From contig CBDFGJ010000001.1 of NCBI GenBank assembly GCA_965247035.1, positions 868,001 to 932,000 on the forward strand: a DNA stretch of 64,000 nt, written 5' to 3'. Source of the stretch: Azophilus sp965247035. GTDB taxonomy: Bacteria; Pseudomonadota; Gammaproteobacteria; Pseudomonadales; Azotimanducaceae. Numbering within the stretch: the stretch's first letter is position 1; each line of letters begins with the position of its first letter. The position numbers and the translations under genes were made by a program. Positions 7,651 to 16,283 of this stretch are shown here, piece after piece. The notes under the pieces are model-generated. The model ran no database searches. It was not told the DNA's origin and was given only the letters and a program-made list of their open reading frames with translations.

Positions 7651-9851
7651 ACGGGCTGCTCCTGCTCATTGGCGCAGATGGCCGCCCTAGCTGCGGCTTG
7701 CTCCAACCGCGCTGATGAAGGGGCCGCTAACGGCAGCTCCACCATCACCGCAACACCGCTGCCATCGGTGAGATTCAGCGCCCGTGCGTGACCGCCGTGG
7801 TGCTCAGCGATCATACGCACCACATACAGCCCCAAGCCAAAATGCAGCCGATTCCCCGGCTCCCTATGGCTCACCATGGAATCGAACAGCGCCTTGTCGG
7901 AATTCGGCGGCAGGATCTGCCCCCGATTGGCGACCGTGATGCGCAGGCAATCGCGTTTGGTGTCAAGCACAACGGTGATGGGGGTGTGCGGGCGGTGGAA
8001 GTCAACGGCGTTGCCAATGATCTTGTCCAACAGCTGCTCAATTCGGTAATCCGACACGACGGCGTAAACGGGTTCATCGACGCCGTAGTAGATGAATTCG
8101 CAGCCGCCGTGGCTTGGTGCGCAGTTGGCGATGTAGCTCTTCAGCAATTCCTGAATGTCGATGATTTCGAGCTCCTCCGCCTGCAGCGACTCATCCAAGC
8201 TCGCCGCGTCAGCCAAAGTCTGCACAATGGAGCCGATGCGGATCACGCCGTTTTTGGCGCTAGCCAGATACTTGCTGTCCTGCACTTCGGCGCTGGCTTG
8301 GGCAAGGTTCTGCAAAGAAGTGCTTAAGGTGTTGAGGGGATTGTTTATTTCATGGCGCAAGGTGCGCGGCATGTTCTCTAGGAAGTTGTTGTGCTGATGC
8401 AGCTTAGACAACATGTTAGAGATGCTGCGCGCCAAATCGCCAATTTCATCGCCGCAGTCCACTTCGCTACGCAGGGCGCTCGTCTTCAGGCGCCCATGCT
8501 GGTCGATGGCTTGGTTCGCTTCCCGGCGCAGGCGGCGAATGCGCCAAGCCAACCGGCCGGCGAAGCCTAGCAAGGCGATCAAAACCGCTAAAAGGATGGC
8601 GATGGAGTATAGAACGACTTGCTCCAGCGCGGCTCGCTGAAAGCTCAGGATGTCGTCAACATTTTGCTGCACCACCACGGTGCCGATGATGGCATCCCGA
8701 GACACGATGGGGTGGGCGGCCATGATGGTCTCCAACTCATCATTCACCAGACGGCGTTGGGCGATAGGCTGCCCGTCGAGCGATGCGCTGATGATGTCCT
8801 CGGCGGAGGCGCTGATTGCGGCGGTTCCGGTCGGTTCTGTCGGCAAGGGCTCAAGCGTGGTGACGCGATGCACGAACGGCCTAATGGCTTCAAACAGACC
8901 ACGAATCCAACTGAACAAAGCGCCTTTATCGTTGGGCGGCCGCGGCTTGACCTCAGCGCCCATCTCCGCCCGGACTCGATGCTGGGCGTCGATGACGAGA
9001 ATACGCGCGCCGGAGTAGCCTAGGCTTTGGATGATGTTCAGCACCTCCGGCGAGCGCAGCACCACTAGGTTGAAGCTCTCCTTGCCGGCCTTGGGCAAAG
9101 TTTGCTCAAAATGGGCGAGCTGGCGGGTTTCGGGGTCGTCCACGTCGGCCACGGCTACGCCGAAGTAGCGGCTTGAACCCAGCAAGTCCAAGGGCAGCCG
9201 GAACTCCATGTTCCAGCCGACCTCGGTTGGCACCAAGACGCCGAGCACCCTAGGTTCCGGCGCACCCGGGGCGGCGAAGCTCCAATTCTCATCCATCGCG
9301 TAGGCGGTGATGGTGCCGGACTGGTCGGGCACCAAGCTCATGCGGCCATCTTCGCCATCGGGGCGAATGAATGACAGGCGCAGGTGGTCGGCGTTGTCCA
9401 AGCGCAGGTAGTCTGGATCCCGATAGACGATTTGTGGATCGTCCACCTTAACGAAGGCGTACAGGTTGCCGGCCCGCTCACCCAACGACAGGTGAAAGCT
9501 GCCATCGCTGCCCGGCGCGGGGCCGAACGCCAGCAACCGCTCCGCATCTGGGTCATCCCAATCGTCGTAACGGCCGTCCAAACGAATGCTGTTCTCAAGT
9601 GGATGAGCGAACAGCGACTCATAATCCTCAATGGTGACGGGTAAGTCGTTGAACAGATCCTCGCGCCCGTTGAACAGGGTGGAGATGCCTTGGGCGGTCA
9701 ACAACTGCGCTTGGGATTGACCCTGCACCAGCAGGCGCTCCATCTCAAGGAATTGGCGGTAGCTGAACCAGGGCAGCGCCAACAGCACCAAGCTCAACAG
9801 CATCAGCTTGGTGCCGATGCGTGGTCCGCGAAGCCGGCTAAACAAGCTCAT
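7620..9851 (-). CDS. PdsS-like sensor histidine kinase with periplasmic CBM9-like domain
   Basis: The 743-residue kinase has a first membrane helix at residues 13-32, a large periplasmic region, a second helix near 415-435, a HAMP-like linker, a phospho-acceptor box LRHEINNPLN (His near 499), an N-box around DKIIGNAVDF and a G-box FGLGLYVV. The periplasmic part has an IRLDGRYDDW opening and LYAFVKVDD segment typical of CBM9-like/DOMON carbohydrate-binding folds. The layout and sequence resemble the histidine kinase of the proteobacterial dedicated sortase system (PdsS), recalled without a search. Its start overlaps the response regulator stop by 4 bp (ATGA), so the two are co-translated. Confidence 0.8.
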   Translation of the reverse strand: MSLFSRLRGPRIGTKLMLLSLVLLALPWFSYRQFLEMERLLVQGQSQAQLLTAQGISTLFNGREDLFNDLPVTIEDYESLFAHPLENSIRLDGRYDDWDDPDAERLLAFGPAPGSDGSFHLSLGERAGNLYAFVKVDDPQIVYRDPDYLRLDNADHLRLSFIRPDGEDGRMSLVPDQSGTITAYAMDENWSFAAPGAPEPRVLGVLVPTEVGWNMEFRLPLDLLGSSRYFGVAVADVDDPETRQLAHFEQTLPKAGKESFNLVVLRSPEVLNIIQSLGYSGARILVIDAQHRVRAEMGAEVKPRPPNDKGALFSWIRGLFEAIRPFVHRVTTLEPLPTEPTGTAAISASAEDIISASLDGQPIAQRRLVNDELETIMAAHPIVSRDAIIGTVVVQQNVDDILSFQRAALEQVVLYSIAILLAVLIALLGFAGRLAWRIRRLRREANQAIDQHGRLKTSALRSEVDCGDEIGDLARSISNMLSKLHQHNNFLENMPRTLRHEINNPLNTLSTSLQNLAQASAEVQDSKYLASAKNGVIRIGSIVQTLADAASLDESLQAEELEIIDIQELLKSYIANCAPSHGGCEFIYYGVDEPVYAVVSDYRIEQLLDKIIGNAVDFHRPHTPITVVLDTKRDCLRITVANRGQILPPNSDKALFDSMVSHREPGNRLHFGLGLYVVRMIAEHHGGHARALNLTDGSGVAVMVELPLAAPSSARLEQAAARAAICANEQEQPVQASEYRAAS

Positions 9852-10549
9852 AGCACCGTCCAGCGGTAGCCGAAACCGTATTCGCTCTTGATGCAGGCGA
9901 AGCTTGAATCAACACGCTCAAATTTCTTGCGGATGTTGCGCATATGGGTGTTGATGGTGTTGTTGGTCACCAAGCTCTGCATGGTGGCGTCCATGAGCGT
10001 CTTGTAGCTGACCGCATGTCCGGGAGCGCGAACCAGCTTGGCAAGCATGCGGAATTCGGTGCCGGACAGGCCGATTCGGTGGCCGCGCCAGGAAACGAGC
10101 AGAGCGTCTTGGTCCAGCATGAGACGGCCAATGCGGCGGGCGGTGGAGCTTTCCCGTTCCGAATTCTCCAAGCGCACCTCGTTGATGCGCAACAAGGAGG
10201 ATATCCGCTCGGCCAAGTAGTCTAGGGAGATCGGCTTGGGCAGGTAATCCCAAGCGCCCAAGCGCAGGCCGGAGATCTTGTCGATCTCGTCGATGCGCTC
10301 AGTCAGGAAGATCACCGGCAGGGAAGGGGAGCGAGACAACAGCTCCCGGCAAAGCTGAAAGCCGGCGTCCACCTCGTCGCCTAGGATGATGTCTAGGATC
10401 ACTAGATCGGGCAGTTGCTCCTCCATGCAGCTCCGGGCTTCCTGGCGGCTGCCGTAAACAACGACCTCGTAGCCCTTCTTGATGATGGCGTCGGCGTAGT
10501 TGGCCCTTTGGTCCGGGTCGTCCTCTACGATGGCGATGCATTTAGCCAT
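9848..10549 (-). CDS. PdsR-like DNA-binding response regulator (OmpR type)
   Basis: The 233-residue protein has a receiver domain (IAIVEDD at the start, phospho-acceptor Asp in DLVILDI near residue 51, KPIS near residue 103) and an OmpR-type winged helix. The segment LGDEVDAGFQLCREL followed by SGLRLGAWDYLPK matches, from memory, the response regulator of the proteobacterial dedicated sortase system. I chose the ATG at 10549, which has AAGGAA six bases upstream; the open frame continues 43 codons further. It is the first gene of the pair and reads away from the NadR-like gene. Confidence 0.85.
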   Translation of the reverse strand: MAKCIAIVEDDPDQRANYADAIIKKGYEVVVYGSRQEARSCMEEQLPDLVILDIILGDEVDAGFQLCRELLSRSPSLPVIFLTERIDEIDKISGLRLGAWDYLPKPISLDYLAERISSLLRINEVRLENSERESSTARRIGRLMLDQDALLVSWRGHRIGLSGTEFRMLAKLVRAPGHAVSYKTLMDATMQSLVTNNTINTHMRNIRKKFERVDSSFACIKSEYGFGYRWTVL

Positions 10550-10666
10550 CCTGGTTTCCTTGCTCATCCCACATTGGCTGATCCTGCCACCGCTTGATTT
10601 TGCCACAACCAGCTTCAAGGTGCTTGCCGCCTTGCGTCTTGACGCCGTCTGTGCCATAGACAGGGC

Positions 10667-11266
10667 ATGGTCAGCCATACTCTTAAGGTCTGCCTGACCG
10701 GAGCGGAATGCACCGGCAAGACGACCCTAGCTGAAGCGTTGGCGCTAAGCTATCAGTCGCCCTTGGTACCGGAGGTGGCCCGGTCCTACCTGACCCGCAA
10801 GTACAGCCGGACTTGCGCAGCAAGCGAGGTGCCTTGCGCTGACACGGGGGGCGTATCGATGTCGGTCGATGCACAAGCCTACGATCGGGAGGACGTGTTG
10901 CGCATTGCCCAGAAGCAAATGCGCCGGGAGCAAATCGCACTGGCGGCTGCACCCTCTCTCATTATATGCGACACCGACTTGCTGGTGCTGCGGGTCTGGT
11001 GGGAGGTGAAATTCGGCGTCTTGCCGCAAGAGCTTGCGCAAGCACTGGCCAAAGCCGCTCCATCCGCCTACCTGCTCACCAAGCCCGATATCCCTTGGGT
11101 GCCAGATCCCTTAAGGGAAAGCGGCGGCGACCGAGATGGGCTGCATCGCCGCCATCAAAGGGTTGTGGCGGCCAGCGGTTGCCCCTACGCGGAATTGGGC
11201 GGTGATTTGCGCAGCCGCCTGAACGCCGCCAAAGGCCATATCGACCGTTGGCTGGCAGGTGGCTAG
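10667..11266 (+). CDS. NadR-like AAA ATPase (nicotinamide riboside kinase domain)
   Basis: The 199-residue protein matches the stand-alone AAA_28 kinase domain found at the C-terminus of NadR. It has a Walker A motif GAECTGKTT (residues 11-19), VPEVARSYL, a Walker B-like LIICDTDLLVLRVWWE, and LLTKPDIPWVPDPLR. NadR kinases phosphorylate nicotinamide riboside to NMN for NAD salvage. The NMN adenylyltransferase and HTH domains of full NadR are missing, so this is a single-domain form. It is divergent from the PdsR-like gene, and the Sir2-type NAD-consuming enzyme lies opposite its 3' end. Confidence 0.78.
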   Translation: MVSHTLKVCLTGAECTGKTTLAEALALSYQSPLVPEVARSYLTRKYSRTCAASEVPCADTGGVSMSVDAQAYDREDVLRIAQKQMRREQIALAAAPSLIICDTDLLVLRVWWEVKFGVLPQELAQALAKAAPSAYLLTKPDIPWVPDPLRESGGDRDGLHRRHQRVVAASGCPYAELGGDLRSRLNAAKGHIDRWLAGG

Positions 11267-11294
11267 GGGCCTTCAGCTCGGGTTGGCCAAAGCT

Positions 11295-12059
11295 TCAGTT
11301 CAGGTTGACCAAAAAGGAAAGGGTCGGGCCGATCTCCCCATGCATGACCAAGTCCGCTATGCCATCCAAGGGCGTTTCCTCGCGATTGATGATGACCAGC
11401 TTGGCACCAAGAAGCTTGGCCTGTTCCGGGAAGCCGGCGGCCGGATAAACCACCAGCGACGAGCCGACGACCACCATCAGATCGCAGGCCGCAGTGGCTG
11501 CCTGGGCGCGCTGCATCTCCTGCTCCGGCATGGCTTGGCCAAACGATATGGTGGCGGACTTGATGATGCCGCCGCAACGTCGGCAGGGGTCCACTCGCGC
11601 TTGCTTGGCGAATTGCTGCTCCAAGTCAGTCAATTCGTAGCGTGTGCTGCAGGATAGGCAACTGGCATAGCTGGCGTTGCCGTGCAGCTCGATGACCTGC
11701 TCCTCGGGCACGCCGGCGTCTTGGTGTAGATTGTCCACGTTTTGCGTAATGACGGCCAAGCAGCGGCCCTCTTCAACCAGACGGGCGATGCTCAGGTGGC
11801 CGACGTTGGGTTTGGCATTCTCCAGCGTTCGGTCGCCGCTGAAGCGCCGTCGCCAAGACCCTTGGCGCACCTCATCCGAGGAGATGAAGTTCTGGAACTG
11901 AATGGGCTTCATCCTAGTCCAGAGGCCCGTCCCAGGACTGCGAAAATCAGGAATGCCGGACTCCGTGCTGATGCCGGCACCGGTGAAAAAGACGATTTTC
12001 CGCGCTGTGGCCAACAGCTGCCCGAGCTGCTCCACATTACTCCCAAAATGGCTCGGCAT
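11295..12059 (-). CDS. Sir2-family NAD-dependent protein deacylase
   Basis: The 254-residue protein has the sirtuin core: GAGISTESGIPDFRS for NAD binding, QNVDNLH with the catalytic histidine of LHG following, two CxxC zinc pairs (CLSC and CRRC), and GSSLVVYPAAG. It removes acyl groups from lysines, consuming NAD and releasing nicotinamide and O-acyl-ADP-ribose. I took MPSHFG at 12059 as the start because the family begins close to the first helix before GAGIS; the frame stays open 48 codons upstream. It is convergent with the NadR-like kinase. Confidence 0.93.
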   Translation of the reverse strand: MPSHFGSNVEQLGQLLATARKIVFFTGAGISTESGIPDFRSPGTGLWTRMKPIQFQNFISSDEVRQGSWRRRFSGDRTLENAKPNVGHLSIARLVEEGRCLAVITQNVDNLHQDAGVPEEQVIELHGNASYASCLSCSTRYELTDLEQQFAKQARVDPCRRCGGIIKSATISFGQAMPEQEMQRAQAATAACDLMVVVGSSLVVYPAAGFPEQAKLLGAKLVIINREETPLDGIADLVMHGEIGPTLSFLVNLN

Positions 12060-12439
12060 ATCAGCCCTGTCCTTCAAGCCTTCATGTTGCCAACGCCAGA
12101 CTATCATGCGCCGCATGGCCTCGTGCGGCCAGACTTGACGCGATGGCGGCAATCGAAGATGAACGCGCAAGGCTTGAACCTCTGCGCTGGCACCGTCTTT
12201 CAATTCCCTCGCAATGCTCCATTCAGCCCAACATAATAGGCGCTGCTCTAAGCGAAGTAATTGCCGGAACTTGCCCCATTTTTCGGTGAATGCGAAAACA
12301 ACAGAATGGACACAGCCTGAGCGAAGCTATTGCCACCGGAAAAAATAGTAGAGTGTTCGCACGGCCTAGGCAAAGCGGCTGGCTTTGCCACATGCCGAGT
12401 TGGCGGCACTAGGCGCAAACCCATCAAGATGGCGCTTTA
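12060..12439. other. Intergenic region with short repeats upstream of the PPTase
   Basis: No gene is seen here. Two imperfect direct repeats, AGCGAAGTAATTGCCGGAA (12251-12269) and a near copy with a 3-base insertion (12320-12341), lie 69 bp apart. They are followed by a perfect 8-bp hairpin, GGCAAAGC / GCTTTGCC with a 5-base loop, at 12369-12389. They may be regulator-binding sites for either divergent gene. Confidence 0.4.
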
Positions 12440-13063
12440 ATGGAATTGAACTTGGACCTGCCGGCCGGGGCTGTCGCCTTGGCTGGCCCGGTGGCGGACT
12501 ATCCGCTGCCGCCTGCGGAAGCCTTGTACGTTGAGGCGGCCAAACCAAAGCGACGGCGGCAATTCGCAAGCGGCCGCCACTATGCCAGAGCGGCGCTGCG
12601 GCGGCTCGGCGCCGATGGCGGGCCTATTCTCCGCCGAGGCAGAAGCCCGCAATGGCCCAACGGCTTCATCGGCTCTATCAGCCATACGGAGACGCTGGCG
12701 ACGGCGTTGGTGGCGCGGGTTGAGGTCGCTCAGGGCGTAGGCATTGACATTGAACTTGTTGATCGACTTAAAGCGAAGCTGCACACCAAGGTCCTCACCG
12801 CTAGTGAGCGCCAATGTCCTTGGCAGGACGGGCGCGAAGGGGTCGTAGTCTTCAGCGCAAAGGAAGCTGCATACAAAGCAGTCAATCCAACGACCGGCGT
12901 CTACGTCGGTTTCTTGGAAGTCGAGGTTTCCTTGGATTGGCGGCACTCGGCCTTCCGCCTGCGGTACTTGGGCCCTCACGAGCCGAATCGAGTGCTTAAC
13001 GAGGGCGCTGGCATCTTTCGCTTTATCGACGACCAAGTCGTGACCGCCTTTCTTCTTGGTTGA
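12440..13063 (+). CDS. 4'-phosphopantetheinyl transferase (EntD-like)
   Basis: The 207-residue protein carries the EntD/Sfp-type motifs FASGRHYARAAL, GSISHTE, GIDIE (Mg-binding Asp and Glu) and FSAKEAAYKA. It transfers the phosphopantetheine arm of CoA to a serine of carrier proteins, activating them for fatty acid, polyketide or siderophore synthesis. No NRPS or PKS is visible in the window; AcpP, encoded at 53 kb, is one possible target. The nucleoside transporter starts 16 bp downstream on the same strand. Confidence 0.9.
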   Translation: MELNLDLPAGAVALAGPVADYPLPPAEALYVEAAKPKRRRQFASGRHYARAALRRLGADGGPILRRGRSPQWPNGFIGSISHTETLATALVARVEVAQGVGIDIELVDRLKAKLHTKVLTASERQCPWQDGREGVVVFSAKEAAYKAVNPTTGVYVGFLEVEVSLDWRHSAFRLRYLGPHEPNRVLNEGAGIFRFIDDQVVTAFLLG

Positions 13064-13078
13064 TCCGGCACGGCGGGA

Positions 13079-14317
13079 ATGCAGGCCATATTGGGCATCG
13101 CCGCCCTAACCGGCGTCGCTTGGCTGCTTAGCGAAGACCGCCAGCAGGTGAACTGGCGCTTAGTTGCTGCCGGTCTGTCGCTGCAAGTTGTAGTCGCCTT
13201 GCTGCTGCTCAAAGTGCCGCTTTTAAGCGAGCTGCTGTTGGGCGCCAACGGCTTGGTTTTAGCGGTGGAGCGGGCCACCCAGGCTGGAACCAGCTTCGTT
13301 TTCGGCTATCTTGGCGGCGGCGAGCCGCCATTCAGGGTGGATGTCGAAAGCGCCGCCTACCTACTCGCTTTCCGCGTCCTGCCGCAAATCCTGATCTTCA
13401 GCGTATTGGTGGCCGTGCTTTGGCATTGGCGTATTCTGCCATTTGTCATCAGGGCCTTCGGCGCTCTGCTGCGGCGCGTTTTGGGCGTTGGCGGGCCAGT
13501 GGGGACCGTTGGTGCCGCTAGCCTGTTTCTCGGCATGGTGGAGGTGCCCCTGATCGTGCGCGCCCATCTCGCCGGACTTTCCCGCTCCGAGTTGTTTTCG
13601 ATAATGACCTGCGGCATGGCCACGGTCGCCGGCTCCGTCATGGTGCTTTATGCAAGCGTACTACAGGATGTGATTGAAGGCGCGTTAGGGCACATCATGG
13701 TTGCTTCCGTCATCAACGTGGTTGGTGCCATCGTCATATCGCGCATAATCATTCCAGGGGCTGCCGGCACGGAGGCTGCACCGGTTCCGGCCTCGCTCAA
13801 CTACTCCAGCACCATGGACGCAATCACCCGTGCCACTACCGACGGCCTGCGGTTGGTGGTGAATGTGGGCGCAATGCTGATCGTGCTTGTGAGTTTGGTG
13901 GCGCTGATTAACCAAGGTCTTGGGGTCATTGACTTCGGTGGCGCACCTTTGACCTTGGAGCGCATCCTAGGGTGGTTTTTTGCGCCCGTGGCTTGGCTGG
14001 TGGGCATACCTTGGGCAGAAGCCCGGGTTGCAGGCGGGCTGCTTGGCACAAAGCTGGTTTTGAACGAACTGGTGGCCTATCTGCAGCTAGCGGCACTGGA
14101 GCCTGACGTCTTGAGCGCGCATTCGCGCCTCGTGCTCACCTATGCGCTTTGCGGGTTCACCAACTTCGGCAGCTTGGGCATTTTGATCGGTGGCATGTCC
14201 ACCTTGGTGCCGCAAAGACGTAGCGACCTGTTAGATCTCGGCTACAAATGTTTGATTTCAGGCACTTTAGTCTCATGCTTTACAGGCGCTCTAATCGGCC
14301 TGATCGGGCGTATTTAA
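13079..14317 (+). CDS. NupC/CNT-family nucleoside transporter
   Basis: The 412-residue protein is a concentrative nucleoside transporter that imports nucleosides across the inner membrane with H+ or Na+. It has about ten hydrophobic helices and the CNT core features: MTCGMATVAGSVM, GTKLVLNELVAY and GFTNFGSLGI. Length is in the normal 400-430 range. It probably forms an operon with the preceding PPTase gene (16-bp gap), though the pairing has no obvious metabolic logic. Confidence 0.92.
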   Translation: MQAILGIAALTGVAWLLSEDRQQVNWRLVAAGLSLQVVVALLLLKVPLLSELLLGANGLVLAVERATQAGTSFVFGYLGGGEPPFRVDVESAAYLLAFRVLPQILIFSVLVAVLWHWRILPFVIRAFGALLRRVLGVGGPVGTVGAASLFLGMVEVPLIVRAHLAGLSRSELFSIMTCGMATVAGSVMVLYASVLQDVIEGALGHIMVASVINVVGAIVISRIIIPGAAGTEAAPVPASLNYSSTMDAITRATTDGLRLVVNVGAMLIVLVSLVALINQGLGVIDFGGAPLTLERILGWFFAPVAWLVGIPWAEARVAGGLLGTKLVLNELVAYLQLAALEPDVLSAHSRLVLTYALCGFTNFGSLGILIGGMSTLVPQRRSDLLDLGYKCLISGTLVSCFTGALIGLIGRI

Positions 14318-14400
14318 AGGCTTTAGCGGCGTTTCCCAGCGCACTGCGGCGCCACCAACTCGGCTGTGCCTTGCGCCCTAAGCAAGCAGGCCAAAGCGCC

Positions 14401-14811
14401 CTAATTCGAGCTTAAGGAAACGTTGAATACGCCTGCGAGCCGGGCCGAATCCATAATATGGATCGTGGTGGCGGTTTGCGAATCCGCATGGGGTTGAATG
14501 ATGACCGGCGCTTCCGGATTCTCCGCATGGAGCCGCTCGATGTTGGCCCGCACGGAACGCCAATCCACATCCCGTTGGGCGATGATGATGCGGTCCCGGT
14601 TGGTGATGCGCACCACGATGCTTCTCTTGTTTGGATCTATGGTCTTGGGCTTGTCGTCCTCCGGTTGGTTGACGTCAAGCCCCACTTCCTTCACAAAGGT
14701 GGCGGTGACAATGAAAAAAATCAACATGATGAAGACGACATCAAGCATCGGCGTCAAGTTGATCTGCTCGTCGTTCTCCTCAGAGGCACTGCCGCTGATG
14801 ATTCTGCGCAC
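14401..14811 (-). CDS. ExbD/TolR-family biopolymer transport protein, orphan
   Basis: The 136-residue protein has a short cytoplasmic tail, one membrane helix (NLTPMLDVVFIMLIFF) with the conserved proton-path aspartate, and a periplasmic domain. ExbD energises TonB-dependent outer membrane transport together with ExbB. No ExbB, TonB or TolQ is next to it. The start is set at GTG 14811 because a strong GGAGGT lies 9 bases upstream (14821-14826); the open frame runs 18 codons further without one. Confidence 0.9.
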   Translation of the reverse strand: MRRIISGSASEENDEQINLTPMLDVVFIMLIFFIVTATFVKEVGLDVNQPEDDKPKTIDPNKRSIVVRITNRDRIIIAQRDVDWRSVRANIERLHAENPEAPVIIQPHADSQTATTIHIMDSARLAGVFNVSLSSN

Positions 14812-14887
14812 TATACACCTACCTCCAATGAGTCCCCTCGATGGCGAAGGCCATCTTACTCCCATGACTGCCCAAGTAAAGCGTTGG

Positions 14888-14905
14888 ACGGGCTCAGTAC
14901 ATTTC
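14888..14905 (+). repeat. IS-end repeat fragment R1
   Basis: Eighteen bases, ACGGGCTCAGTACATTTC, match exactly the start of the IS-derived end at 48140-48157. It lies between the ExbD start and the end of the lactonase gene and is the shortest of four such relics in the window. Confidence 0.55.
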
Positions 14906-14947
14906 CTGACTCAATATCTACGCCACCGTCAGAGCAGACGCAATTTT

Positions 14948-15871
14948 TCAAGGCGCCCTAAGGAAGTTGAGCGGCAAGCCGGCTGTGGGCCAAGGCATTG
15001 AAATGAGTTGGCCAATGGACGATAGGGTGATGAACGCCGTTCTGAGGTTTTCGCCGCCAAAGCAGATGTTCGTGGTGAGGGCGTCCGGACAGGGGACATG
15101 GCTCGGCGCAGCGCCCTGGGGCGAAAGAATCGTGATGCCACCATCGACGATGGTTGCAACGCAGACATTGCCTTCGGCATCCACCGCCATGGAGTCGAAC
15201 AAGTAGTAACCGGGGTGGCCCGGCAACAAACGTCCGCCGTCGGGGCGGTCACGCCGTTCACCCTTTAGTTCACCAGGCGCCGCTAGCTCGTAGGCCCAGA
15301 CCCGCCCAGTGGGGGTTTCCGCCACGTAGAGCTCATCTTCCTTTGGCGAGAGCCCAATGCCGTTCGGACCCTCTAGCGGGAAGATCATCTCGCGGATGAA
15401 CGAACCATCGGCGTGGGCGTAGAACACGCCAGTTCGGTCCCGCTCCCGAGCCCGGGTCTTGCCGTGGTCGGTGAACCAGAAGCCGCCGGTGGCGTCAAAG
15501 ACCAGGTCGTTCGGGCCCTTCAACGGTACTCCGTCGCAGCGGGTGTAAAGTGTTTCGACTTGACCGTTCGTCAGATCAACTGCCTCGATGCGTCCGCCGC
15601 TGTAGTTCGCCCCCTGTTCGCCAGGGAATAGGCGCCCCCGGTGCTCCACCCAAACAAAACCACCGTTGTTGCAGACGTAGCAACGGCCATCCGGCCCCAT
15701 GGCGGCACCGTTGGGGCCACCGCCGAGTTCGGCGATGACCTCCACACGGCCATCCCACACCCGGGAAAGGGTGCCACGGGCAATCTCAACCAGAATGACG
15801 CTGCCATCGACTAGGGCGATGGGGCCTTCGGGAAACTTCAGCCGTTCAGCCAGAATGGTTTGCTTGGACAT
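14948..15871 (-). CDS. SMP-30/gluconolactonase/LRE-family protein
   Basis: The 307-residue protein is a six-bladed beta-propeller of the SMP-30 family, with the metal-binding LKFPEGP near the start, KGPNDLVFD, FTDHGK, and LEGPNGIGLSP followed by LYVAET. Members hydrolyse sugar lactones or similar esters using a bound divalent metal. The substrate is not apparent. The ATG at 15871 has GAGGGAGC close upstream, which decides the start. No signal peptide is visible. Confidence 0.9.
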   Translation of the reverse strand: MSKQTILAERLKFPEGPIALVDGSVILVEIARGTLSRVWDGRVEVIAELGGGPNGAAMGPDGRCYVCNNGGFVWVEHRGRLFPGEQGANYSGGRIEAVDLTNGQVETLYTRCDGVPLKGPNDLVFDATGGFWFTDHGKTRARERDRTGVFYAHADGSFIREMIFPLEGPNGIGLSPKEDELYVAETPTGRVWAYELAAPGELKGERRDRPDGGRLLPGHPGYYLFDSMAVDAEGNVCVATIVDGGITILSPQGAAPSHVPCPDALTTNICFGGENLRTAFITLSSIGQLISMPWPTAGLPLNFLRAP

Positions 15872-15965
15872 AAAGCTCCCTCGAATGAGTTGAATCCCCA
15901 ATGCCCCATGTTGGGCTGCCGATTTAGAATAAACGCCATACTACGAATAGCACGAGTACCAAACA

Positions 15966-16283
15966 ATGAAGATTGGATGCTATTTGTCATGCCTGCTGTT
16001 GTTCGCCGCAGTGTCGGCTAGCTGCCAAAGCTATCGGGACGGGCAGACCCGCACGGTTGGTCAATTGACCGACGACTCCGTCATACAGCTAAAGGTGAAG
16101 ACCCGGCTAGTCAACGACAGGACGGTCAAGGGCTTGCGCCTGAACGTTGAAGCTAAGCGCGGTGTTGTCAACTGGCTCGGACGCGTCGCCACTGCGGATA
16201 TTCGCCAACGGGCGCTGGACATTGCCGGTTCCGTCAAGGGGGTGGCTTCGGTTGAAGACAAACCGGAGGTTCAACAGCGCTAA
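15966..16283 (+). CDS. BON-domain periplasmic protein or lipoprotein
   Basis: The 105-residue protein has an N-terminal hydrophobic signal ending in SASC, a weak lipobox (no Leu at -3), and one BON domain (DDSVIQLKVKTRL, GVVNWLGRVAT, AGSVKGVASVED). BON domains bind phospholipid or associate with the envelope, as in OsmY and DolP. DolP has two BON domains; this has one. Its stop codon overlaps the hemF stop by 4 bp in convergent orientation. Confidence 0.85.
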   Translation: MKIGCYLSCLLLFAAVSASCQSYRDGQTRTVGQLTDDSVIQLKVKTRLVNDRTVKGLRLNVEAKRGVVNWLGRVATADIRQRALDIAGSVKGVASVEDKPEVQQR

